Shown here: positions 34,167 through 43,478 of the stretch, piece by piece
Layout: each line of letters begins with the position of its first letter
Numbering within the stretch: position 1 is the first letter of the stretch
NCBI RefSeq assembly: GCF_000297055.2
Contig: NC_022357.1
Location: forward strand, 2,367,501 to 2,431,500
Length of the DNA stretch: 64,000 nucleotides
Direction: 5' to 3'
Source: Sulfuricella denitrificans skB26
GTDB lineage: Bacteria > Pseudomonadota > Gammaproteobacteria > Burkholderiales > Sulfuricellaceae
Made by a program: the position numbers and the translations under genes
Notes under the pieces: generated by a model
Seen by the model: only the letters and a program-made list of their open reading frames with translations
Database searches by the model: none
What the model was told of the DNA's origin: nothing

Positions 34167-34804
34167 AGTCCATCGTCATCCTCATCTCCGGGCGCGGCAG
34201 CAACATGCAAGCGATCCTGGAGGCCAGACTGCCGGTCAAAATCGCCGCGGTCATCAGCAGCAGCCCCAACGCCCATGGCCTGGAAATCGCCAGGCAGCAC
34301 GGCATTCCCGCCCATGCACTGAACCACCGCGACCACGAAACCCGCGAGGAATTCGACACCGCCCTGGCTGCTAAGATCAATGAATTCAACCCCGATCTGG
34401 TCGTACTAGCCGGTTTCATGCGCATTCTCACACCGAAATTCGTCCATGATTACAATGCCCGGCTGATCAATATCCACCCCTCGCTGCTGCCGGCATTCAC
34501 GGGCCTCAACACTCACGCCCGCGCCCTGACCGAGGGGGTGAAAATCCATGGCTGCACCGTGCATTTCGTCACCCCCAACCTCGACAAAGGTCCGATCATC
34601 GTTCAGGCAGCCGTACCGGTACTACCCGGCGACACCGAAGAGACGCTGGGCGCAAGGGTGCTGGAACAGGAGCACCAGATCTACCCCCAGGCAATCCGCT
34701 GGTTTGCCGAAGACCGGTTAACCGTCACCCCGGATTGCAACGTCATCCTTCAAAACCAACAGCCAGTTGAATCCGCGCTACGCTCGCCGTGGGAAGCGCC
34801 ATGA
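34163..34804 (+). CDS. purN: Phosphoribosylglycinamide formyltransferase 1
   Basis: 213 residues from ATG 34163 (ATGA overlap with purM). Substrate-binding loop SGRGSN, active site [14 protein letters not shown] and [21 protein letters not shown], and the conserved catalytic [18 protein letters not shown] are present. It formylates GAR with 10-formyl-THF in purine synthesis. The stop again overlaps the next gene's start (ATGA at 34801), so purM, purN and the DUF3108 gene are one coupled operon. Confidence 0.96.
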   Translation: MKSIVILISGRGSNMQAILEARLPVKIAAVISSSPNAHGLEIARQHGIPAHALNHRDHETREEFDTALAAKINEFNPDLVVLAGFMRILTPKFVHDYNARLINIHPSLLPAFTGLNTHARALTEGVKIHGCTVHFVTPNLDKGPIIVQAAVPVLPGDTEETLGARVLEQEHQIYPQAIRWFAEDRLTVTPDCNVILQNQQPVESALRSPWEAP

Positions 34805-35499
34805 AGAAATTATTGATCGTGCTTTGCAGCCTGTGGATGGGGACGGTCCTGGCCGCTGCCCCGCAGCAAGTTGCCGCCACCTACAGCCTCTCAAAACAAG
34901 GCCAGCAAATCGGCACCGTCACGGAAAACTTCAAACAAACAGAAGTCCGCTATCAGCTTGAGAGCGTCACCTCCGCCATCGGCGTTTACGCCCTGTTCAT
35001 GAAAGGAAAAATCCGCCTGATCAGCAGCGGAGAGGTGACCGACCATGGCCTGCGTCCACTGCACTTCGAGCATCATCGCGCCGCCGATCCGGCCAAGACT
35101 GTCCAGGCCGATTTCGACTGGGAGAAGATGAATCTCACCCACAGCTTCGACGGCAAAACTGAGAGCGTCGCCCTTGAACCCGGCAGCCAGGACCGCATCA
35201 GCCTGCAATACCAGTTCATGTTCGCGCCTCCGGTAAAAGAGGATATCCGGCTGTTCATGACCACCGGCAAGAAACTCAACCTCTACCATTACAAACTGGC
35301 CGGGGAAGAGAAAATCACCACGCCGGCAGGGCAGTTCCAGACGATACACCTGATCAAGCAGCGCACGGGAGATGAGGATGGCACGGAAATCTGGTTGGCG
35401 AAGAAACGTCATTTCTTCCCGGTACGTATCATCGTCGAGGAACACAATGGCGGCAAGATGGAACAGAACCTGACCTCCCTGACCTTCGAGGGTGAGTAA
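34801..35499 (+). CDS. DUF3108 periplasmic protein, paralogue 1
   Basis: 232 residues with a signal peptide ([19 protein letters not shown], cleavage near AAAPQ). The mature beta-rich domain has YSLSKQGQQIGTVTENF, QYQFMFAPPVKEDI and LAGEEKITTPAGQFQTIHL, characteristic of DUF3108. The family is periplasmic and of unknown function. It is coupled to purN by ATGA. A second, longer DUF3108 gene follows after 24 bp. Confidence 0.85.
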   Translation: MKKLLIVLCSLWMGTVLAAAPQQVAATYSLSKQGQQIGTVTENFKQTEVRYQLESVTSAIGVYALFMKGKIRLISSGEVTDHGLRPLHFEHHRAADPAKTVQADFDWEKMNLTHSFDGKTESVALEPGSQDRISLQYQFMFAPPVKEDIRLFMTTGKKLNLYHYKLAGEEKITTPAGQFQTIHLIKQRTGDEDGTEIWLAKKRHFFPVRIIVEEHNGGKMEQNLTSLTFEGE

Positions 35500-35523
35500 T
35501 TCGGTGGGCGGGCACGTCAAGCC

Positions 35524-36507
35524 ATGCCGGATCGGGTAAAAATACTTCTTTGGGTACTGGGGCTTTCCCTGGCGGTGCACCTCGCCTTGTTGTTGGGCCC
35601 GCATTTCTCCCTGCCCGTCAACCTGGCTCCCGCTCCAGTTCTGGAAGCCAGGCTCAGCCCACCTCCGCCTCCATCAGCGAGGCTGACGAAGCCCAAGCCG
35701 CCGCGTGCCACTCAACCCAAACCCAACCCCGTGAAAAAAACCTCCACTCCGCCCGTGGAAGCTGCGCCCGCACCCGAGGTCCAACCCCATACTACCGCAC
35801 CACCACTCGCCGAAACGCCGCCTGCCGTGGAGCCCGAACCGGCCGTTCCCGATTCACCCACCATGCCGCAGCGGGTAACGACACGATTCACCGTATTCAA
35901 GGGGCTGAACGGCATCCGTGTGGGTCGTGCCGAGCAGGTATGGAAGCTCGACGGAGAACGCTATACAATTTCCAGCATAGCTGAAGCCAGCGGCCTGTTC
36001 TCTCTGTTTGCTACTGGCAAGTTCGTCCAGGAAAGCCAGGGGGAAATCTCGCCGGCCGGGCTGAAACCCTCGAACTACCGTGTGGAACGAGGAAAGGGCG
36101 GCGCGGACAAGACCGATACCGCCCAGTTCGACTGGAATGCCATGACACTCACCCTCGCCAGCGGAGGCAGCAAACAGACACTGAAACTGCCGGAAGGAAC
36201 CCAGGATCTGTTAAGCTTCATGTATCAACTCGCCTTCGCACCGCCACAGAGCAGCGCAGTTAAATTACAGATGACCAATGGCAGAAAACTCGACAGCTAT
36301 ACTTACTGGGTCGTGGAAGAAGCGCTGGAAACCCCGATGGGGGTGCTGAATACCCTGCACCTCGGCAAGCAGCGCGAAGAAGGTGAAAAAGATACCGAAG
36401 TCTGGCTAGCCGCCGACTACCATTACCTGCCGGTCAAAATCAGCCAGATCGATAAGGATGGCGATGGGCTGGTGCTGCTGGCGAACGAAATCGAATTGAC
36501 TAAGTGA
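35524..36507 (+). CDS. DUF3108 protein with TonB-like proline-rich N-terminus, paralogue 2
   Basis: 327 residues. An uncleaved N-terminal transmembrane helix (about 8-30) is followed by a Pro-rich, Lys/Glu-rich segment (about 45-115, PPPPP, PKPP, PKPNPVKK, PEPAVP) of the kind that spans the periplasm in TonB and TolA. The C-terminal DUF3108 domain (about 120-327) has FTVFKGLNGIRVGRAEQVW and MYQLAFAPPQSSAVK. It may present the same domain near the outer membrane that paralogue 1 provides in soluble form. Confidence 0.83.
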   Translation: MPDRVKILLWVLGLSLAVHLALLLGPHFSLPVNLAPAPVLEARLSPPPPPSARLTKPKPPRATQPKPNPVKKTSTPPVEAAPAPEVQPHTTAPPLAETPPAVEPEPAVPDSPTMPQRVTTRFTVFKGLNGIRVGRAEQVWKLDGERYTISSIAEASGLFSLFATGKFVQESQGEISPAGLKPSNYRVERGKGGADKTDTAQFDWNAMTLTLASGGSKQTLKLPEGTQDLLSFMYQLAFAPPQSSAVKLQMTNGRKLDSYTYWVVEEALETPMGVLNTLHLGKQREEGEKDTEVWLAADYHYLPVKISQIDKDGDGLVLLANEIELTK

Positions 36508-36510
36508 GGA

Positions 36511-36593
36511 GTTAGGGGTGAGGGGTGAGGCGAAAAAACAAAAGCCGCACCATCGCGGGTTTTCCGCCTCACCCCTCACGCCTCACCCCTAAC
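36511..36593. repeat. GT-rich inverted repeat (TAGGGGTGAGG family)
   Basis: GTTAGGGGTGAGGGGTGAGG(CG) at 36511-36532 is complementary to 36565-36593, the right arm carrying one extra 7 bp unit. The loop is about 32 nt. It sits between the DUF3108 gene and rsmB. It resembles dispersed REP-like repeats and may act as a terminator without T-tail. Confidence 0.75.
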
Positions 36594-36626
36594 CAAAATA
36601 AGCTACCCACTGGAATGATATAGCTC

Positions 36627-37886
36627 ATGCAACTCTCCACTACTCGCCTCGGCCACGCCGTACACGCCCTGATCGATATCCTGCCGCTAAACCACCCGGC
36701 CGATGCGAGCTTGAGCCGCTATTTCCGCAACAACCACGAATTGGGCCCCAAGGATCGCGCCTTCGTCGCCGAAACAGTTTATGCCGTACTGCGTCGCAAG
36801 CGCCTTCTGGAGCACCTCGCCGCGCCTCACACCTCGCCGCGCCACCTGATTCTGGCCTTGCTGGCGAAGGTACAGGGCCTGAGCCTGCGCGAGCTGGAAC
36901 CGCTACTGCACAAGGAAGAAAACGAGTGGCTGAAGCAGGTCAAGGCGGTGCCCACGGACAATCTGCCATTAGCGGTCCGGGTGGACTTCCCCGACTGGCT
37001 GACGGAAAGACTGGTCGAGCGTATGCCGGAAGAAGAAATTCTCGCCCTGGCGCGCGGCATGCAGCATTCCGCCCCGCTCGATCTGCGAGTCAACACCGTG
37101 CGCGCCAACCGCGATGAAGTGCTGGCCATTCTGAAGCGTGACGGCATCCCCGCCGAAGCGACACCGTTTTCCCCGGTCGGCGTGCGTATCATGGAAAAGC
37201 CGGCGATCAACCGTCACCCCCTGTTCCTCACCGGCAAGATCGAAGTGCAGGACGAGGGCAGCCAGTTGCTTGGATACCTGGTTGCGCCAAAACGTGGTGA
37301 GATGATCGCGGACTTCTGCGCCGGAGCCGGTGGCAAGACCCTGCTACTGGGCGCGCTGATGCACTCCCAGGGACGGATCTACGCCTTCGATGTGTCGGAA
37401 AAGCGCCTCACCCAGCTTAAACCACGCCTGAAACGCTCCGGCCTGTCCAACCTGCATCCCCAGCTGATCAGCAACGAAAATGACATCAAGATCAAGCGTC
37501 TCGCCGGCAAGCTCGACCGTGTGCTGGTCGATGCGCCCTGCAGCGGGCTCGGCACCCTGCGCCGCAACCCCGATCTAAAATGGCGCCAGAAACCGCAGGA
37601 TATCGAGGAGCTGACGCAGAAACAGGCCGCCATTCTCACTGCCGCCGCCCGCCTGGTCAAAGTCGGTGGACGACTGGTGTACGCCACTTGCAGCATACTT
37701 GAAGAAGAAAATGAGCGGATCGTCGAAGCCTTTCTCGCCACGCATCCAGAATTCGAATTGCGTGCAGCCAGCGAGGTGCTGGCGCAGCAGAACATCCCGC
37801 TGGACACGGGCAAATACTTCAAGCTCGCGCCACATCTGCATGGCACGGATGGATTCTTTGCTGCGGTGATGGAAAGAAAGAGCTAG
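36627..37886 (+). CDS. rsmB: 16S rRNA (cytosine967-C5)-methyltransferase RsmB
   Basis: 419 residues. An N-terminal NusB-like helical domain (to about residue 145; YFRNNHELGPKDRAFVAETVY) is followed by a SAM-dependent methyltransferase domain: ADFCAGAGGKTLLLGALM (SAM motif), DAPCSGLGTLRRNPDLKW (motif IV) and YATCSILEEEN (motif VI catalytic Cys). It methylates C967 of 16S rRNA. No clear Shine-Dalgarno precedes ATG. Confidence 0.93.
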   Translation: MQLSTTRLGHAVHALIDILPLNHPADASLSRYFRNNHELGPKDRAFVAETVYAVLRRKRLLEHLAAPHTSPRHLILALLAKVQGLSLRELEPLLHKEENEWLKQVKAVPTDNLPLAVRVDFPDWLTERLVERMPEEEILALARGMQHSAPLDLRVNTVRANRDEVLAILKRDGIPAEATPFSPVGVRIMEKPAINRHPLFLTGKIEVQDEGSQLLGYLVAPKRGEMIADFCAGAGGKTLLLGALMHSQGRIYAFDVSEKRLTQLKPRLKRSGLSNLHPQLISNENDIKIKRLAGKLDRVLVDAPCSGLGTLRRNPDLKWRQKPQDIEELTQKQAAILTAAARLVKVGGRLVYATCSILEEENERIVEAFLATHPEFELRAASEVLAQQNIPLDTGKYFKLAPHLHGTDGFFAAVMERKS

Positions 37887-37961
37887 GGTAAAGCGAACTG
37901 GCCTGGATACTTCATAAATTTGCGTGACGATCACGCAAATAGGACATCCCGCGCACAGCTA

Positions 37962-39815
37962 TCATGCCCGGCTACGGTAGTAAGCGTCGAATTGCTCTTT
38001 CGGCAGCGGCTTTGAATAGTAATACCCCTGGAATATGTGGCAATCGTAACGGAGGAGAAAGTCGAGCTGCTCTGCCGTCTCCACGCCTTCGGCCACAATA
38101 TTCAGTTTAAGAATATTTGCCATATTCAGAATAGTCACCACCATCATCCGATCCCCCTCTTTCTGGTCAAGCGCACCGACGAAGGAGCGATCAATCTTGA
38201 TCTCGTCAAGAGGAAGCCGGTTCAGATAGCTGAGGGATGAGTAGCCGGTGCCGAAATCGTCCATGGAGAAACGGATTCCTGATTCCTTCAACCTGTTCAT
38301 CACCGAAATGACGCGCTTGATATCCTCGGCCACTATCGATTCCGTGATCTCGAATATGAGCTTGTGACACAATTCTTCGTCGAGATAACGTTGAACCAGA
38401 TCTTCGACCTGCTCCACGAAGGCATGGTGGGTAAACTGCCGCATGCTGATGTTGATGGAGAACTGATCAAGACAGATACCCTCATCTCGCCACTCGCGCA
38501 GAGTCCTGAACCCTGTTTCAAGGATATAGTGTCCCAGTTCAACAATCAGTCCTGTCTGTTCGGCGATGGGAATAAATTGGGCGGGCGAAACGGAACCGAG
38601 TGTCGGATTGTTCCAGCGTGCCAGAGATTCGGCGCCGATGATACGCCCCTCGCGGTCGAACTGCGGCTGGAAGTGAAGCGTGATTTCATTGTTGGCCAGA
38701 GCAAAGTGGAGCAGACGTTCAATCTCCAGATGGCTCTCGACCCGGTTGGACATTTCTTCATTGAACATGAAAACGCCGTCGCGCCCCTTCGCCTTTACCT
38801 CGTACATCGCAATATCGGCTTCCTTGATGAAGCTGTGGGCATTGGCGCTACGCCCGCTGAGGATGCTTACGCCGATGCTGGCGCTGATGCACATATGATG
38901 CTGGTCGACCACATAGGTCTCTTTCAGTCTTGCGATAAGTTGCTCGGATATTTCTAACGCGGCGCGCTCGCACGCCTCCCGGTCGACAAAATTGCTTCCG
39001 GCAATGATGAACTCGTCCCCCCCAAGGCGCGCGACAATACACCCTTGGGGAACACGTTCCTGTAGACGCGACACGACGCTTTGCAGGAGCCGATCGCCGA
39101 CATCGTGCCCCAGGGAGTCGTTGACGTTCTTGAAGTGATCCAGGTCGATGAGCAGGAGGTAGGAGAACTCGCCGCTCTCATTCAGGGAATTCATCCGTTT
39201 CTGCAGGTGTTCGATAAAGTACTGCCGGTTATGCAGGCCTGTAAGCGCGTCGTGCGTGGCCTGATGGTTCGCCTGCATCAGCAGTTGGTGAGCGCTGTTG
39301 GCGGCGTAGAGTAAAACCCAGGTGAGGGTGCAGGCAAAGAGGGTGAGGACATAGCCATACCACTCGCCGATGAAGAAAAAGTAGACGATCAGCGGAACCA
39401 TCAGGATGAAGATGGTCGGCCTGAAAAGTCGCTTATCCGAAGCCAGCAGCGAAGAGGCGACCACCGAGGCGCCGATTTCGGTGAAGATGGCGATGTAGTG
39501 GAGCTTGTAGGCGTTCTGCCCGACATAGAGCAGGAAAATCAATGTCCACAACAGAAAGAAAGCGTAGAAAAACCATGAACACTGTCGGTACCAGCGATCA
39601 CGCCGGTTCTCACTCATCGCGTCAAAGTCGAAACCCCGGTAAAGAGAATACCCCCAAACTGACGCCGCAATGACCAGCAGATACCAGACGAAAGCCGGAG
39701 CGAAAACCCCATTTAACCAGCCAAGGAAGAGATAGCCAAGGCCGGGCAAGAGCGAAAGCGCCATGAACACCGGAATCTGGCGATGCAAAAATATGTAGAA
39801 GCACTTGTTTCTCAT
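37962..39815 (-). CDS. Membrane GGDEF-EAL protein
   Basis: 617 residues. About six transmembrane helices (about 15-200) form an uncharacterised sensor. GGDEF (about 215-350) has the intact RLGGDEF, and EAL (about 370-617) has the ESLARW variant of EAL together with EITES, DDFGTGYSSL, KIDRSFV and EGVET, so both cyclic-di-GMP synthesis and hydrolysis residues look usable. Net activity cannot be told from sequence. It converges on rsmB, with no partner gene nearby. Confidence 0.93.
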   Translation of the reverse strand: MRNKCFYIFLHRQIPVFMALSLLPGLGYLFLGWLNGVFAPAFVWYLLVIAASVWGYSLYRGFDFDAMSENRRDRWYRQCSWFFYAFFLLWTLIFLLYVGQNAYKLHYIAIFTEIGASVVASSLLASDKRLFRPTIFILMVPLIVYFFFIGEWYGYVLTLFACTLTWVLLYAANSAHQLLMQANHQATHDALTGLHNRQYFIEHLQKRMNSLNESGEFSYLLLIDLDHFKNVNDSLGHDVGDRLLQSVVSRLQERVPQGCIVARLGGDEFIIAGSNFVDREACERAALEISEQLIARLKETYVVDQHHMCISASIGVSILSGRSANAHSFIKEADIAMYEVKAKGRDGVFMFNEEMSNRVESHLEIERLLHFALANNEITLHFQPQFDREGRIIGAESLARWNNPTLGSVSPAQFIPIAEQTGLIVELGHYILETGFRTLREWRDEGICLDQFSINISMRQFTHHAFVEQVEDLVQRYLDEELCHKLIFEITESIVAEDIKRVISVMNRLKESGIRFSMDDFGTGYSSLSYLNRLPLDEIKIDRSFVGALDQKEGDRMMVVTILNMANILKLNIVAEGVETAEQLDFLLRYDCHIFQGYYYSKPLPKEQFDAYYRSRA

Positions 39816-40095
39816 GGAATAAGTATCAAGCCATTTTGCTTATTGATGTAGCCAATATACTTTATCTGTCTGAGTGATGACCACTAATTATTGCGCCTGC
39901 ACTTAAATTCGACTGTAGAAACAATGGACTTTCTCAACATTGGGATGTATGTCTTGGCTTACCCTCTGTTGTCGCTATCATTAAACAGTGCCATACCCGT
40001 CAAACGAGAAAACACGCTGATGACGCCGTATTTATTTAAGCTTAATATTCCAGATGAGAACATTCCCACATTATCAACTCTCTCAAGGAGCAATC

Positions 40096-40647
40096 ATGAA
40101 ATGCAGATTCGACACCCGTAGAATTTTCTCCCTGCTGCTGCTCGGCTTGGCTGCCGCCTCGCTGGCGGGAGGCGCGCTCGCCGCCGACACGCCCAAACGC
40201 AAGTCGGGTCTGTGGGAAATAAACACGCAGATGGAGGGAATACCCAACATGGGCGCCATGCAGCAGTGCATCGACCAGAACACCGACAATCTTATGCAAC
40301 AGCAAGCAAAGAAGGAAAAAGTCGACTGCAGCGTGATGGATTTCAAGGCCCAGGGCAACAAGTTCACCCTGCATTCGGTCTGCAAGTTCGAGGGCACCAC
40401 AGCCACGACCGATGCCGTGTTTATCGGCACCTTTGATTCAGCCTACAAGGGTGACATGAATATTCGCTACAATCCGCCGATGCATGGCATAAGTGAATCG
40501 AAAATGACCATGGAAGCCAAATGGCTCGGCCCCTGCAAACCCGGCCAGAAACCCGGTGACGTGATCATGCCGAACATGAAAAATATGAACTTTAATGAAA
40601 TGATGAAGGATCCGAAAATTCGGGAGATGATGAAACAACAGAAATAA
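40096..40647 (+). CDS. DUF3617 secreted protein
   Basis: 183 residues from ATG 40096 with ribosome site CTCAAGGAGCAATC. A signal peptide (ends GGALAA, cleavage before DTPKR) precedes the DUF3617 core KSGLWEINTQMEG, QQCIDQNTD and CKFEGTTATTDAVF. The C-terminal tail is Met/Lys-rich (MPNMKNMNFNEMMKDPKIREMMKQQK, given as a trend). Cysteines likely form disulfides. Periplasmic; function unknown. Confidence 0.87.
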   Translation: MKCRFDTRRIFSLLLLGLAAASLAGGALAADTPKRKSGLWEINTQMEGIPNMGAMQQCIDQNTDNLMQQQAKKEKVDCSVMDFKAQGNKFTLHSVCKFEGTTATTDAVFIGTFDSAYKGDMNIRYNPPMHGISESKMTMEAKWLGPCKPGQKPGDVIMPNMKNMNFNEMMKDPKIREMMKQQK

Positions 40648-40731
40648 GCAACTCACAGGGGTGGGCGGCAAGCTGCCCGGCCCTGATTATCTTGAATCTC
40701 GGCGAACTCTCTGGCTTACATCTGCCGTTTT

Positions 40732-41649
40732 TTAATCCCGCAGAGCCAGCCGCGCCATTTCAACAGCTCCGCCTTTCGTCTTGTGCCCTGCGACAAAACG
40801 ACCTCTGTGGCAGAACACGCAACCCTCCATGCCGATGACGGCGTCCAGTTCCTCGCCATCCAGTCCGGCCCAGGCTGAAGGCAGGGATTTTCGGTTATTA
40901 AAGCTTCCCGCGCGATCCGGAACGGCGGTCACATGCCATTTCGCCTGGGCATCCGGTGTAATTACGTACAGAAGATGCTCGTACTCAGACGATCCCAATA
41001 CGGCATCCTTCCATGGCACGTCGTGCTCCAACACCAGCAACCGCCCCGCTTCCTGCAATATCCCTTGCGCCACAGCGGCGCGCGCCTTTTCAAATCCGTT
41101 TGCGTCCCTGATCGTGTTTTGCAAAACGGTGGTTGCCATGCTGACAGCACGTTCGAAGGCCTCGTTCCTGGCTGAAGCGGACGTGACATCCTGCCAGCCG
41201 GGATTGAACCCTCCAAGGACCGTGGAAATGGACATCAGCGTGACGGGCAGAGTTTCCTTGCTTAAGTTAATGCCGCAATCCATGGCATCCACGCCTTGCA
41301 CCAGCCAGCGATCGACCTTGGCCGCCGCAGCCGCCGATTCACAAAGCTGCGCTCCCAATTCACACCATACCAGGCCGAACGAACTGTACGGGATGCCGTT
41401 TTCGCGCGCTTCCTTGTATTCCAGTTGATGATGGTCGAAACGGCAGGTCGCCGAGTCAAAAACACGTCCCACATCGAATATGACATCCGCTGCGTCCAGT
41501 TGCCCCTGATCGCGCGTACGCAGGATGGGCAAAGCCGGATTTACCAGGCGTAGAGTCGCTGCCGCCAACACATCATCGGCATGAAAGGACCCGGAGTGGG
41601 TGGCTGCAACAGCGCCGGGGCGCTGGAGGATAGTATAAAGATTCGACAC
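40732..41649 (-). CDS. MYG1 family protein (DHH-like metal-dependent hydrolase)
   Basis: 305 residues from GTG 41649, supported by AGAGGT 6 nt upstream. It has the metal-binding motifs THSGSFHADDVLAAATL, IFDVGRVFD and RFDHHQLE (DHH) near the N-terminus, and GCVFCHRGRFVAGHKTKGGAVEMA at the end. Members are 3'-5' RNA exonuclease-like (eukaryotic MYG1) or uncharacterised phosphohydrolases. It stands alone, convergent with the DUF3617 gene. Confidence 0.88.
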   Translation of the reverse strand: MSNLYTILQRPGAVAATHSGSFHADDVLAAATLRLVNPALPILRTRDQGQLDAADVIFDVGRVFDSATCRFDHHQLEYKEARENGIPYSSFGLVWCELGAQLCESAAAAAKVDRWLVQGVDAMDCGINLSKETLPVTLMSISTVLGGFNPGWQDVTSASARNEAFERAVSMATTVLQNTIRDANGFEKARAAVAQGILQEAGRLLVLEHDVPWKDAVLGSSEYEHLLYVITPDAQAKWHVTAVPDRAGSFNNRKSLPSAWAGLDGEELDAVIGMEGCVFCHRGRFVAGHKTKGGAVEMARLALRD

Positions 41650-41819
41650 GTTACCTCTTTAAATTGTTAGTTGTTCCATGGCCAGTATCCTAACAGAATG
41701 GCAAATCAAGTTGCGAAACCGGCAACACTGGACGCCAGTCATTGTTTATACTTCAGCCACCCGGAACGTAATATAGATCACATCCGCCGGAAAATTATCC
41801 CTGACTTGAAGAAATCGTT

Positions 41820-42479
41820 TTGAAAAAAATACTCATTACTATACAGGGCAAGACCCTGATCCTACATTACCAAGTCAAGCATGGGCTGGTGCGCAAAGGC
41901 TCTGGCTGGGCAACCTATATTGAGGTTTTGCCTTCCGCCGAGCTAGCCCGATTCGACCTGAAAGGGCTGACCCCTGAAATGTTCTGCGTGAATATTACCG
42001 ACATGGCGAATATTCGCGGTCTGTTTTCCGGGCAGGTTGAAAATGAACGGCAGGTTCCCGTTGCGCGATGGGACATGAATTACGAAGATTACCTGCATGC
42101 GACCAGCTCCCATGTGGCGAAATTGACGCATCTGCAAATTGTGGATTTGCTTGCCTCATTGCCGGGTTACATTCAGGAAATGGACAACCAATTTATCGAT
42201 TTCGCAGGCAGCGTCGTCCCTCACGAAACGGGAGAAACCGCCACTTTCAGCGGTTATCGGCTGACTATCGTGACAGAAGACATCGAAGACAAGGTCGCTC
42301 CTTACGCCGATTACAACCTGGACACTCACACGCCGGAAGGATGGCAAGGCTACCCGCCACCGCAAGCGGATTACGAGCCGATACGAACCGCACTGGAGAA
42401 CCAGCTTCAGGCCATCAGAGACGCCGGCGTGCAGCTCACGCAGGTTTATGATGAAACCGATTACGCCATAGCAAGTTAA
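41820..42479 (+). CDS. Protein of unknown function (219 aa)
   Basis: 219 residues from TTG 41820 (the next Met is at residue 54 and would lose a strand-forming MKKILITIQGKTLILHYQVK opening). The protein is soluble, without signal peptide. Notable parts are ATYIEVLPSAELARFDLKG, MANIRGLFSG and a C-terminal Tyr/Pro-rich tail (APYADYNLDTHTPEGWQGYPPPQADYEP in parts). I do not recognise the family. It lies 62 bp before rdgC on the same strand. Confidence 0.6.
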   Translation: MKKILITIQGKTLILHYQVKHGLVRKGSGWATYIEVLPSAELARFDLKGLTPEMFCVNITDMANIRGLFSGQVENERQVPVARWDMNYEDYLHATSSHVAKLTHLQIVDLLASLPGYIQEMDNQFIDFAGSVVPHETGETATFSGYRLTIVTEDIEDKVAPYADYNLDTHTPEGWQGYPPPQADYEPIRTALENQLQAIRDAGVQLTQVYDETDYAIAS

Positions 42480-42541
42480 TTGCACATCCGTTTATTTACT
42501 TTTGGGCTGTATAATCGCCCCCTTTTTTCGAGCACCCTGCC

Positions 42542-43447
42542 ATGTGGTTTAAAAACATCTTCCTTTATCGCCTTCCTGCCGATTTGGCCATAAGCGCCGC
42601 CACGCTGGAGGAAAAGCTCTCCCGCCAACCACTGCAGCCCTGCGGCGGATTGGACAAGCAAAGCCGTGGCTGGGTTTCCCCTCAAGGTAATGGGCCTTTC
42701 GTCCACGCATTGAACCGGCAGCTGTTGATCGCCATGGGCGTAGAGCAGAAACTGCTGCCCGCCGCCATCATCAACCAGTTTGCCAAGGATCGCATCGCCG
42801 AACTCGAAGCGCAGCAGGGCCACCGCGTCGGGCGCAAGGAGATCAAGGAGATCAAGGAACGTATCACCGACGAGCTCCTCCCTCGTGCATTCGCACATCG
42901 ACGCACGACCTTCGTCTGGATCGATCCGGTCAACGGCTGGCTGGTTGTGGACGCGGCCTCCCCGGCCAAGGCGGATGAAGTTCTGGAACTGCTCGGCAAA
43001 ACTCTGGACGACCTGCCGCTCAAGCTGCTGCATACCAGACTCTCGCCCGTCGCAGCCATGACTGGCTGGCTCGCCGCCGGTGATGCGCCGCCCGGGTTTA
43101 CCATCGATCGCGAACTGGAGCTCCGCTCCATCGACGAGGGCAAGGCCACGGTTCGCTATGTCCGCCATGACCTGGAGGGAGATGAAATCCGTGCGCACAT
43201 TGCTGCCGGCAAGAGCGCCACCCGGCTGGGAATGACCTGGAACGACAAAATCTCCTTCGTCCTCACCGAACAGCTCCAGATCAAGCGCCTCGCCTTTCTG
43301 GACATACTCAAGGAAGAAGCCGAATCCGAAGCTGAAACCACCGAAGAGTTATTCGATATCGACTTTACCCTCATGACCGGCGAACTGGCCCGCTTACTGG
43401 CCGATCTGGTCGAGGCGCTGGGCGGCGAGAACCTTCAGCAGGCGTAA
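42542..43447 (+). CDS. rdgC: Recombination-associated protein RdgC
   Basis: 301 residues, the usual length. The N-terminal MWFKNIFLYRL opening, GWVSPQGN, LPAAIINQFAKDRI, GRKEIKEIKERITDELLPRAFA and LGMTWNDKISFVLTEQLQIKRL are characteristic. RdgC forms a ring-shaped dimer that encircles DNA and restrains RecA loading. No clear ribosome site; a DUF455 gene follows 31 bp downstream. Confidence 0.95.
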   Translation: MWFKNIFLYRLPADLAISAATLEEKLSRQPLQPCGGLDKQSRGWVSPQGNGPFVHALNRQLLIAMGVEQKLLPAAIINQFAKDRIAELEAQQGHRVGRKEIKEIKERITDELLPRAFAHRRTTFVWIDPVNGWLVVDAASPAKADEVLELLGKTLDDLPLKLLHTRLSPVAAMTGWLAAGDAPPGFTIDRELELRSIDEGKATVRYVRHDLEGDEIRAHIAAGKSATRLGMTWNDKISFVLTEQLQIKRLAFLDILKEEAESEAETTEELFDIDFTLMTGELARLLADLVEALGGENLQQA

Positions 43448-43478
43448 CCCTGTTTGTGTCTTGTCCTGACCTTTACGC

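Noticed and set aside
39891-40121. 76-codon frame before the DUF3617 gene
   Set aside because: Runs into the real gene's start region; no ribosome site and no recognisable sequence.
42480-42541. Riboswitch or attenuator before rdgC
   Set aside because: Only 62 bp, with no stable alternative stems.
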